In this document: one piece after another, positions 1-6,847 of the stretch
Layout of the letters: each line of letters starts with the position of its first letter
How positions within the stretch are numbered: the stretch's first letter is position 1
From: an uncultured bacterium
Lineage (GTDB): Bacteria; Verrucomicrobiota; Kiritimatiellia; RFP12; UBA1067
Length of the DNA stretch: 36,428 bases
Direction of reading: 5' to 3'
Assembly (NCBI GenBank): GCA_902776615.1
Contig: CACYQU010000018.1
Location: forward strand, 1 to 36,428
Notes under the pieces: generated by a model
The model's database searches: none
What the model was told of the DNA's origin: nothing
Seen by the model: only the letters and a program-made list of their open reading frames with translations
Translations under genes and position numbers: made by a program

Positions 1-132
1 CTTCCTGTCTTTTCCATGCGCTGACGCGCAGGGACTAAATTTCCGCACCCTTAGACAATGCTCGAAAATGTCGCTTGAAATTTACAGTTGCTGTCCCCGC
101 TTGGGCTTTATCTACCACTACCCCCAGAAAGC
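1..132. other. left-edge non-coding stretch, no gene seen
   Basis: I see no reading frame with a ribosome binding site, no tRNA and no clear terminator here. It ends in a pyrimidine-rich run just before the tandem repeat array. It could be the tail of the spacer behind an unseen gene to the left. Confidence 0.5.
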
Positions 133-316
133 AAACCCTATATAGACTTTAGGGTAAACCCTATATAGGATTTATGGTAAACCCTATATAGGCATTGGGG
201 GAAACCCTATATAGGGTTTTGGTTAAAGTCTATATAGGGATTGGAGTAAAGTCTATATAGGATTTAGTGTAAAGTCTATATAGGATTTGGGGTAAAGTCT
301 ATATAGGGCTTCTATT
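133..316. repeat. eight tandem 23-bp near-palindromic repeats
   Basis: The units begin at 133, 156, 179, 202, 225, 248, 271 and 294, an exact 23-bp period with no indels. Every unit has the core CTATATAG. Units 1-4 start AAACCCTATATAG and units 5-8 start AAAGTCTATATAG, so the array has two blocks. Unit 4 contains the perfect 18-bp palindrome AAACCCTATATAGGGTTT (202-219). Unit 1 joins an AAACCC left half to GACTTT, the complement of the block-2 half-site. The array is AT-rich in a GC-rich surrounding and ends about 170 bp before the promoter of the next gene. It looks like an array of protein-binding sites (iterons or operators); the binding protein is unknown. Confidence 0.95.
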
Positions 317-341
317 TAGAGGGGGCGGAGAGCGGCTTTTC

Positions 342-415
342 ACTGGGGGCGCGGGCGTCCCGCCCGCGGACAAGCGCGAGCACTCTTTCATTGGGGGCGC
401 GGGCGTCCCGCCCGC
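342..415. repeat. two GC-rich hairpin repeats, REP-like
   Basis: A 26-bp sequence occurs at 342-367 and again at 390-415, differing only near its left edge, with a 48-bp period. Each copy holds GCGGGCGTCCCGCCCGC, a 7-bp perfect stem with a TCC loop. Such GC-rich palindromes resemble dispersed extragenic (REP-type) elements. No transposase is nearby. Confidence 0.8.
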
Positions 416-461
416 TCTCCCAGTTTATCTCCCGGTTTATGTTCTTTCGTCGCCGACGCAC

Positions 462-491
462 TTGCGCACGGGCGAGAGAATATGGTATAAT
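462..491 (+). promoter_or_regulatory. promoter of the beta-helix protein gene
   Basis: There is an extended -10, TGGTATAAT, at 483-491, with a weak -35 TTGCGC at 462-467 and an 18-bp spacer. The expected transcription start near 498 gives a leader of about 275 nt. The greA promoter has the same TTGCGC/18-bp/TATAAT arrangement. Confidence 0.75.
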
Positions 492-773
492 AGCACCATC
501 TGTTGATAGGTGGGCACGAGCCCACAAATTGGCAGCTAGAATTCCCGCGCGTGCAGGCGGCACAAAGTGACGCCAAGCGCGTATGGGACTGCGTCGGATG
601 AAAGTGTAGGAGCGAACATCCAGAAAGACGCATCGACAGGCACTGCCGTAATGCAGTTTCGCCTCTTCCGATGTATCTTTCAGGGTATTCCTACACGCCT
701 CATCCGGTGCATCGGAGGAGGTGTCCAGTTCCCGCACCGCTCCGATAAAAACCGAGGGGCTGAGGTGTGTGGT
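492..773 (+). promoter_or_regulatory. long structured 5' leader, candidate regulatory RNA
   Basis: Several stems can be read by eye. GTGGGC/GCCCAC pair at 510-525 around an ACGA loop. GGCG/CGCC at 556-574 enclose CAC/GTG around AAA. TGCGTC (590-595) with GACGCA (627-632) nests GGATG (596-600) with CATCC (617-621). ATCGGAG (711-717) with CTCCGAT (740-746) encloses GGTG/CACC just before the start codon. I do not recognise a known riboswitch family. A GAGG at 762-765 is the likely ribosome binding site. Whether the structure is functional is inference. Confidence 0.5.
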
Positions 774-3700
774 ATGATACAAAAACTGACAAAGGCTACA
801 ACGCGGGTGCTGGCGATACTCTTCGCCGTATTCGCAACAAGCGAGGCGTGGGCGGCGACACCAGTCGCAGTCTGGGACGGTGATTTTACAGCATCGCAGA
901 CAGGCTACACGCTAAACCTCAACGATAACACGTTGAGGGACAACAACTCGGTTATTGAGATAACCAGTACATACTCTGGTGTTGACATTAATTTTAGCGC
1001 CGATATGTCGTCAAGCGGTGTCACTTTGCTTGTCAAGTACTCAGATTTTGTTAAAGGAGAAAAGGCCAAAGTTATTGCTACGCAGTGCAATGACGGCAAC
1101 AATTATTCAAAAGATCGTACCGGCGTAGATCTTCAGGCGGAAAATAAGCTATGGGGCATGTGGTACAACAATGGTTGGGCGGACAATGGTACTACGTCGG
1201 CTGCAGGGGTGTTCCCTTCAAGCGGAATGTATGCGTTCACTTACAAAAACAGTTCTGGCACCTATTTGTATGCCAGTGCGAACCCGCCTGAAACCGCATT
1301 TACGCAGGTTTTTGGAGAAAGTGGACTTAAGGGTGGTACTGATAAGCTTTGGGGCGTGACAGTCGGTGGTATGAGGAGCGGCTCGCAGAACACGAATTGG
1401 CGCGCTGCACAGGGAGCCAAGATTACAGGTATTGCAGTGTTTGACAAGTTGCTTTCTGTGACGGAAATGCGCACCTATGTCTGGCCGAATGATGATATTC
1501 CTGAGTATTCGCTGACGCTCGATGGAACAGCGAAGAACTGGAGCGATGGTACGTGGAAGCAAGGTGACGTCGCAATTGGTGAAGCACCTACATCTGGAAA
1601 CGTGACCATCAATCTTACTGCTTCGACAACACTTACAATAGATGAAACTGTTTTGTTGAACGATTTTACGATCAACGCAGCGCCAAACGTAGTCTTGACA
1701 TTGGTGAAAGGAACAAGCGGTTCTCTTGTCGCAGGCGAAAAGGTTGTGGTCAAGTCGGGCGTCTTGAAGCAGGGCTCGGCGGCAGTACTAGGTGAGTCGC
1801 CTTCAATTGTCGTGGAGAATGGCGCAACATTCGATCTGAACGGTCTTGCGGTTTCTGAATCAAACGCCTTCTCCATCGAGGGCGCGGGTGTGGGCGACTG
1901 GCCTTGGGCGCTCACATCTTCCGGTGGTGAATTCTCTACGGGAACACTTAGGGCGTTCACGCTTACTGGCGACGCGACGGTTGGCGGCGCAAACAAGATA
2001 GGATGCGGAAAGAGCGGCGCGGCATCGTATCTTGGATTCGGCACTTACAAGTTGACAAAGACTGGAGCAGGAGAGCTCTCGTTCACCAATATCCGTTCTG
2101 CTGTGGGCAGCGCGGGCACGTTTGATATTGTTGGAGGTAAGGTTACGCTTAATGAATACACGAATCTTGATGGATCGAATGCGGACGGTGATCCTTGGGC
2201 CAAGACCGAAGTTATTGTTCGCGAAGGAGCGTCATTGGTAAGCAATATCGGTCGTTGGGTTTGGGTTGGAACTCTTACCCTTGATGGAGGTTCAGCCACT
2301 ACGAAAAGTAGTTATATCGCTATGCAGGATGGTTTTGCTGGTTCTGGAACGCTGGACAGGGCGGTGTTTAAAGGTGGTGCAATCGCCTTGTTGACAGGGA
2401 ACCTTGATGTAACATCAGAAATGAGCCTCAATGGGAACATATCGTTTGTCAAGGGTCCGCAAACCTTGTCCGATGTCGTCGTGACGCCGGCTGCGCTTAC
2501 GGCGTCTTCCGGTACGATTACGGTTGGCTCGGGCGTCACGCTCAATGTCGGTGAGAGCCGCCCGACGGCGACGATCACCGTCGTGCAGGGCGGTTCGCTC
2601 GCGGCGCAGTTGCAGAGCGCATCCGACGTCATCGCGCTTTCGACGAGTGCCCAGCCCGCCAACGTCATCCTCTACGATGCAAACGGCGATGTGGTTTCAA
2701 ATCCGCGCGTCACGTATTCCGATGGGACGCTCACCATCATGCCGCCCGTGCCTACGCTTCAGGCGAGCGGGACTGTTGCGTTCGATACGACGGCGAACTG
2801 GGTTGACTCTGTGATGCCTGACAACGACGGCGACGCGATCATTGAACTTTCCGATAATGCCACGATCACGGTTTCCGGAACATACTCGCTCGGTTCGCTA
2901 ACCATCACGGGAACCGGCGTGGCGACCTTCTCTGGAAACGGAACGATCACGGCCGCCAACATTAGCGTCAAGAACGGCGCGACGTTCACGCGCAATGCCA
3001 ACATTTCCGCAACTACGGGAATCAGCCTTGATTCTGGCACGGTGCTTAGGCTCAATGGTGTCACCGAGAGCGCTGCAATCTCGGGCGCAGGCGCGGTGGA
3101 GACATACGGAACAGTTGTTCTCGCCCATGCCAACACGATGACGGGTGGCATCACTGTCAAGCCGGGCAGTGCGCTCTCGACGACGGCTGCGGGCGGATAT
3201 GGCGAATATCAGGCTAGTTGGGCATACACGGCGCAGAGGCAGGTCGTCGTTGAAGACGGCGGTACGGTTGACATCAACAATGTCGCTAATAGAGACGGTG
3301 CCGTCGCGCTGACGGTTGCCGGCAAGGGCATTCTTTCCGGCGGCGTCTACTCCGGTGCGGTGACGTATTCCGGCACGACCGCGATTACGAGCGGTAGCCG
3401 CCAGATTTCCTCGCTCGTTCTTACAGGCGATGCGCTTGTTGATGTTGGCGCGGGCTGGGGTCTGGTGCACAGTGGCTGGAAAGATGCGAGGCTTGGACTC
3501 AACGGCTATACGCTCACGGTGCGCGGCACGGGAACATTCCCCGTCGTCAACGCGAACAATGTGAACGGCTCGGCCACGACGGGAACTCTTGTCCTTGATG
3601 GAGCGAAGCTGGAGTTGAGTAATGCCGCCAGCAACCTTACAGGTGTTGATGTCGTTGCCAAAGGGTGCGCCTCTATCAACCTCGCGAAGGCACCTTCGGC

Positions 3701-4607
3701 TCTTGGTTCGCTTACGCTCAAGCCATCGGCGACTGGAACAACGGCGTCGGCGTGGAATCTTCCTTCTGGATGTGTTCCATCGCTTGATACCTCCAATGTT
3801 GATCCGTCTGGACTCTCTGTCGGCGATGTGTTGACGCTCTTCACTGCGCCGCAGGCGACAACATTGACCGCTGAAACGATTTCGGTAAAAGCTGGCGGAC
3901 GCTTTACGACAACCATAAGCGGTAACACTGTGTCGGCTACGATCAAGACCCCCACGAACTTTATGCACTACGACTTTGACGCAGCCAACTCGATAGCATC
4001 CGATTCGACGTACAACATCGGGAATCTGAATCCTTCATTCGACAATTCAAGATGCGGTGGCAAGGCGGGTGTGTTCAGCAGTTCATACAAGCCTTACTAT
4101 GACTCAAACACATCAGGGAAGTCGCCTTTCTACGCTGGCGAGATGACAGCAACGACGCTTATCAAAATCAAAGAAGCCAACAACACGATTCTTTGGAACT
4201 TTGGAAGCGGATGGAACGCCGGTATTGCCTTGGTGGTGAAGAATTCGACCACCGTATCGCTTGTGTCTTGGACGGGTGGTGCTGCTGGTAGCGATGTCGT
4301 CTCTGTAACTGGCGTTACAGATCTTATGAACACTTGGCATCTCATTACATTCGTAGCGGATGCAAACGGCACGACACTTTATGTCGATGGCCGCTCTGTG
4401 ACTGTCGATACGGTTTTGCCTTCGACTATAGGTGGACAGGGGCAGTTTGGATCAATCCACGGCACCGCGAAGAACTATAGCGCCGTTTCTGGCGAGGGCT
4501 ATCTCCTCGATGACTGGCGCGTGTATGATGCGGCTTTGACAGAGGAAGAAGTGTTGGCACTAAAGGCGACACTTCTTATTCCCGGCACAACCTTCACCGT
4601 GTACTAA
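774..4607 (+). CDS. secreted giant beta-helix protein with LamG-like ends
   Basis: This is a predicted exported surface or secreted protein of 1277 aa. I chose the ATG at 774 because GAGG lies 8 nt upstream and the next residues form a signal peptide (Lys-rich start, hydrophobic core, likely cut after SEAWA near residue 27). The open frame extends upstream to 567, but that part is arginine/proline-mixed and looks non-coding. Residues ~28-240 look like a concanavalin/LamG-like fold ending in a typical 'AVFDKLLSVTEM' strand. Residues ~250-1060 are Gly/Thr/Ser-rich beta-helix repeats with autotransporter-type (PATR-like) motifs such as LTKTGAGELSF. Residues ~1062-1277 form a second LamG-like domain ending DDWRVYDAALTEEEV. 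No outer-membrane beta-barrel or sorting tail is visible, so the export route beyond the inner membrane is unknown. A role in glycan binding or adhesion is inference. Confidence 0.85.
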   Translation: MIQKLTKATTRVLAILFAVFATSEAWAATPVAVWDGDFTASQTGYTLNLNDNTLRDNNSVIEITSTYSGVDINFSADMSSSGVTLLVKYSDFVKGEKAKVIATQCNDGNNYSKDRTGVDLQAENKLWGMWYNNGWADNGTTSAAGVFPSSGMYAFTYKNSSGTYLYASANPPETAFTQVFGESGLKGGTDKLWGVTVGGMRSGSQNTNWRAAQGAKITGIAVFDKLLSVTEMRTYVWPNDDIPEYSLTLDGTAKNWSDGTWKQGDVAIGEAPTSGNVTINLTASTTLTIDETVLLNDFTINAAPNVVLTLVKGTSGSLVAGEKVVVKSGVLKQGSAAVLGESPSIVVENGATFDLNGLAVSESNAFSIEGAGVGDWPWALTSSGGEFSTGTLRAFTLTGDATVGGANKIGCGKSGAASYLGFGTYKLTKTGAGELSFTNIRSAVGSAGTFDIVGGKVTLNEYTNLDGSNADGDPWAKTEVIVREGASLVSNIGRWVWVGTLTLDGGSATTKSSYIAMQDGFAGSGTLDRAVFKGGAIALLTGNLDVTSEMSLNGNISFVKGPQTLSDVVVTPAALTASSGTITVGSGVTLNVGESRPTATITVVQGGSLAAQLQSASDVIALSTSAQPANVILYDANGDVVSNPRVTYSDGTLTIMPPVPTLQASGTVAFDTTANWVDSVMPDNDGDAIIELSDNATITVSGTYSLGSLTITGTGVATFSGNGTITAANISVKNGATFTRNANISATTGISLDSGTVLRLNGVTESAAISGAGAVETYGTVVLAHANTMTGGITVKPGSALSTTAAGGYGEYQASWAYTAQRQVVVEDGGTVDINNVANRDGAVALTVAGKGILSGGVYSGAVTYSGTTAITSGSRQISSLVLTGDALVDVGAGWGLVHSGWKDARLGLNGYTLTVRGTGTFPVVNANNVNGSATTGTLVLDGAKLELSNAASNLTGVDVVAKGCASINLAKAPSALGSLTLKPSATGTTASAWNLPSGCVPSLDTSNVDPSGLSVGDVLTLFTAPQATTLTAETISVKAGGRFTTTISGNTVSATIKTPTNFMHYDFDAANSIASDSTYNIGNLNPSFDNSRCGGKAGVFSSSYKPYYDSNTSGKSPFYAGEMTATTLIKIKEANNTILWNFGSGWNAGIALVVKNSTTVSLVSWTGGAAGSDVVSVTGVTDLMNTWHLITFVADANGTTLYVDGRSVTVDTVLPSTIGGQGQFGSIHGTAKNYSAVSGEGYLLDDWRVYDAALTEEEVLALKATLLIPGTTFTVY

Positions 4608-4653
4608 GCCTGGTTTGGGCTAGATGGCGGCGGGGCGCGAGTTGCCGCCGATG

Positions 4654-4688
4654 CGCGGGAGCCGTCAGAGGCTCCCGCGTTGCTTTTG
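4654..4688 (+). terminator. intrinsic terminator after the beta-helix gene
   Basis: CGCGGGAGCC (4654-4663) pairs perfectly with GGCTCCCGCG (4670-4679) across a 6-nt loop, followed by a TTGCTTTT tract. It lies 46 nt after the stop codon. Confidence 0.85.
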
Positions 4689-4906
4689 AGTGGCCGCTAG
4701 CGTGGCTAGAAGGGCGCGAGGGACGCGAGAGGCGCGAGGGACGAGAGGGTTTGAGACTAGAGGGACGCGAGAGTTGGCGGCGCGGGGGGCGAGCGGCGCT
4801 GGCGATTGCTAGGCGATAATTCTTTGTCAGAAAGTTTGGGCGAGTGTTCCTAACCACATGTAAGCGCGAGAATGGGCTTGCGCCGAATGATGAAAGGAAC
4901 ACGACA
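4689..4906. other. spacer with degenerate GA/CG-rich repeats
   Basis: From about 4710 to 4775 the plus strand repeats variants of GGGACGCGAGAG, a low-complexity purine-rich stretch. A possible -10 GATAAT (4815-4820) for the next gene lacks a -35. Nothing else is seen. Confidence 0.4.
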
Positions 4907-5305
4907 ATGAACAAGACACTGAAAAAGACGATGATGGCGCTTATGATGTGCTGCGCCATTTGCGGAACCGCCGCCGCTGCGCCAAAGGGCAACCCGCCGC
5001 CACGCGGAAAGGCGCCGGTTGCCGTAGCGACGCCCTCTCACAAAGGTGGCGCGCATGCCAAGCCCGCGCCTCGGCATGAGGTTGCGAAGCATGTGACGCA
5101 CGTTGCGCACAGGGGCAATGTCCATGCCAAGCCCGCGCCTCGGCACACGGTTGTCGTGAAATGCGCGCCTCCGCCCCCTCCTCCTCCGCCGCCGAAGCAC
5201 CATGTGCACCATCATCACGACACGCATGCCAGCGATGGACTCTGCACCATTGGCGCATCCATCCTCGGCGGAATTGTCGGCGCGATCATCGGTGCAGCGA
5301 TGTAA
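4907..5305 (+). CDS. small secreted His/Pro-rich protein, glycine zipper
   Basis: The product is 132 aa of unknown family. I chose the ATG at 4907 because AAAGGAA sits 8 nt upstream and it gives a clean signal peptide (residues 1-25, cut after TAAAA). The mature chain is basic and low in complexity. It has two HAKPAPRH repeats (50-57 and 73-80), nine consecutive prolines (88-96), a histidine cluster HHVHHHHDTH (98-107) and a C-terminal glycine zipper GASILGGIVGAIIGAA (116-131). The zipper suggests membrane association and the histidines suggest metal binding; both are inference. It has its own terminator and no operon partner. Confidence 0.75.
   Translation: MNKTLKKTMMALMMCCAICGTAAAAPKGNPPPRGKAPVAVATPSHKGGAHAKPAPRHEVAKHVTHVAHRGNVHAKPAPRHTVVVKCAPPPPPPPPPKHHVHHHHDTHASDGLCTIGASILGGIVGAIIGAAM
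5054..5145. repeat. 23-nt direct repeat inside the His/Pro-rich gene
   Basis: An identical 23-nt sequence occurs at 5054-5076 and 5123-5145, offset by exactly 69 nt (23 codons), encoding the duplicated HAKPAPRH motif. It suggests a recent in-frame internal duplication. Confidence 0.85.
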
Positions 5306-5325
5306 TGATTTCCGCCGATGGTTCG

Positions 5326-5369
5326 AAGCGGCCCGCGAGTGTCCTCGCGAGCCGCTTTGCTCATTTTTT
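5326..5369 (+). terminator. intrinsic terminator fused to the next promoter
   Basis: AAGCGGC (5326-5332) pairs with GCCGCTT (5351-5357), and CGCGAG (5334-5339) with CTCGCG (5344-5349), with one C/A mismatch between them and a TGTC loop. The T-run at 5364-5369 ends on the first T of the extended -10 of the trpB2 promoter. Confidence 0.85.
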
Positions 5370-5377
5370 GGTAGAAT
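5369..5377 (+). promoter_or_regulatory. extended -10 promoter of trpB2
   Basis: TGGTAGAAT directly follows the terminator T-run. No -35 is visible because that position lies inside the terminator stem. The predicted leader is about 16 nt and contains AGGAGG. Confidence 0.7.
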
Positions 5378-5399
5378 ATCCGCAACAGGAGGAATCGCA

Positions 5400-6767
5400 A
5401 TGTCAGTCAACATACCCTACAAGACCTATCTTTCAGAGAACGAAGTGCCCGGCGAGTGGTACAACGTGCGCGCGGACATGAAGAAAAAGCCCGCGCCGCT
5501 CATCATGCCGTCCACCCTCAAGCCGTGCACGGCCAACGACCTTGCGCCTGTGTTTTGCGACGATCTCGTCAAGCAGGAGCTTGACGACCATACGGCGTTC
5601 TTCCCGATTCCGAAGGAGATACGCGACTTCTACAGGATGTTCCGTCCCTCTCCTCTTATAAGGGCGTACTTTCTCGAGAAGGCTTTGGGCACGCCCGCGA
5701 AGATATACTACAAGTTCGAGGGCAACAACACTTCGGGTTCGCACAAGCTGAACTCGGCCGTCGCGCAGGCGTACTACGCCAAGGCGCAGGGACTGAAGGG
5801 CGTGACGACCGAGACCGGCGCGGGACAGTGGGGAACGGCGCTTTCGATGGCGTGCGCGTTCTTCGGGCTCGACTGCCGCGTGTTCATGGTGAAGTGTTCG
5901 TACGAGCAGAAGCCGTTCCGCCGCGAAGTAATGCGCACATACGGCGCTTCCGTTACGCCTTCGCCGTCGATGACTACGCAGGTGGGCGAGAAGATAAACC
6001 GCGAGCATCCCGGCACCACGGGTTCGCTCGGCTGCGCGATTTCCGAGGCGGTCGAGGCCGCGGTGAGCAACCCCGGCTACAGGTATGTGCTGGGTTCGGT
6101 GCTCAGCCAGGTTGTCCTTCACCAGTCCATCATAGGCCTCGAGGCCCAGGCCGCTTTCCGCAAGCTCGGCGAGAAGCCCGACGTGATCATCGGCTGCGCC
6201 GGCGGCGGATCGAATCTCGGCGGATTGATTGCGCCGTTCATGGGCGAGAAGCTTCGCGGCGAAAACGACTACCGCATTTTGGCGGTCGAGCCGGCGAGCT
6301 GTCCGTCGCTGACCCGCGGCAGATACGCCTACGACTATTGCGACACGGGCCGCATATGCCCGCTCGCGAAGATGTACACGCTCGGTGCGGACTTCATACC
6401 GTCCGCCAGCCACGCGGGCGGACTTCGCTATCACGGCATGAGCCCCATTCTGTCCGAGCTGTACGACCAGGGATTGATGGAGGCGACGAGCGTGCGGCAG
6501 ACCGACGTATTTGCCGCGGCGCAGTATTTTGCGCGCACCGAGGGCATCCTGCCCGCGCCAGAGTCGAGCCACGCCATACGCGCCGCGATGGATGAGGCGA
6601 TCAAATGCCGCGAGAGCGGAGAGGCCAAGACGATACTCTTCGGACTTACCGGAACGGGCTATTTCGACATGACTGCATACCAGGCTTTCAACGACCATTT
6701 GATGGGCGACTACGTGCCGTCCGACGGGGAGCTGGAGGCGTCCTTCGCCAAGCTGCCCAAGGTTTGA
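5400..6767 (+). CDS. trpB: tryptophan synthase beta-like protein, TrpB2 type
   Basis: The product is a 455-aa PLP enzyme that condenses indole with serine to tryptophan. The N terminus (residues 1-90, with RPSPLIRAYFLE) and overall length fit the TrpB2 subfamily rather than the ~400-aa TrpB1. The PLP lysine is K116 in GSHKLNSA, followed by ETGAGQWG and the phosphate-binding GCAGGGSNLGG loop (265-275). AGGAGG lies 7 nt before the ATG at 5400. There is no trpA or other trp gene in the window. TrpB2 proteins are known to act without TrpA, often salvaging free indole, so that role is likely but not proven here. Transcription is probably monocistronic from the promoter at 5369. Confidence 0.92.
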   Translation: MSVNIPYKTYLSENEVPGEWYNVRADMKKKPAPLIMPSTLKPCTANDLAPVFCDDLVKQELDDHTAFFPIPKEIRDFYRMFRPSPLIRAYFLEKALGTPAKIYYKFEGNNTSGSHKLNSAVAQAYYAKAQGLKGVTTETGAGQWGTALSMACAFFGLDCRVFMVKCSYEQKPFRREVMRTYGASVTPSPSMTTQVGEKINREHPGTTGSLGCAISEAVEAAVSNPGYRYVLGSVLSQVVLHQSIIGLEAQAAFRKLGEKPDVIIGCAGGGSNLGGLIAPFMGEKLRGENDYRILAVEPASCPSLTRGRYAYDYCDTGRICPLAKMYTLGADFIPSASHAGGLRYHGMSPILSELYDQGLMEATSVRQTDVFAAAQYFARTEGILPAPESSHAIRAAMDEAIKCRESGEAKTILFGLTGTGYFDMTAYQAFNDHLMGDYVPSDGELEASFAKLPKV

Positions 6768-6798
6768 GCCTTGGCATTTGCGCGGGTGCGGCGGTTTT

Positions 6799-6807
6799 TG
6801 GTATAAT
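6799..6807 (+). promoter_or_regulatory. extended -10 promoter of greA
   Basis: TGGTATAAT is preceded by a run of T. A weak -35 TTGCGC lies at 6778-6783 with an 18-bp spacer. Leader of about 34 nt containing AGGAGA. Confidence 0.75.
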
Positions 6808-6847
6808 TTCCGTCAATTGATTTTACCACAATAGGAGATTGAGCAAA

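Noticed and set aside
133..316. Possible CRISPR array
   Set aside because: The repeat unit is 23 bp and directly tandem with no unique spacers, and no cas genes are present.
567..773. Upstream extension of the beta-helix gene from an ATG at 567
   Set aside because: It would place 69 non-secretory residues before a clear signal peptide, and the ATG at 774 has its own ribosome binding site.
312..782. 156-codon open frame on the minus strand
   Set aside because: It runs through the GC hairpin repeats (giving GRDARAP twice) and the structured leader, with no ribosome binding site or recognisable domain.
6757..6774. CCAAGG/CCTTGG hairpin around the trpB2 stop as a terminator
   Set aside because: Only six pairs and no T-run directly after it; the T-run further on belongs to the greA promoter.
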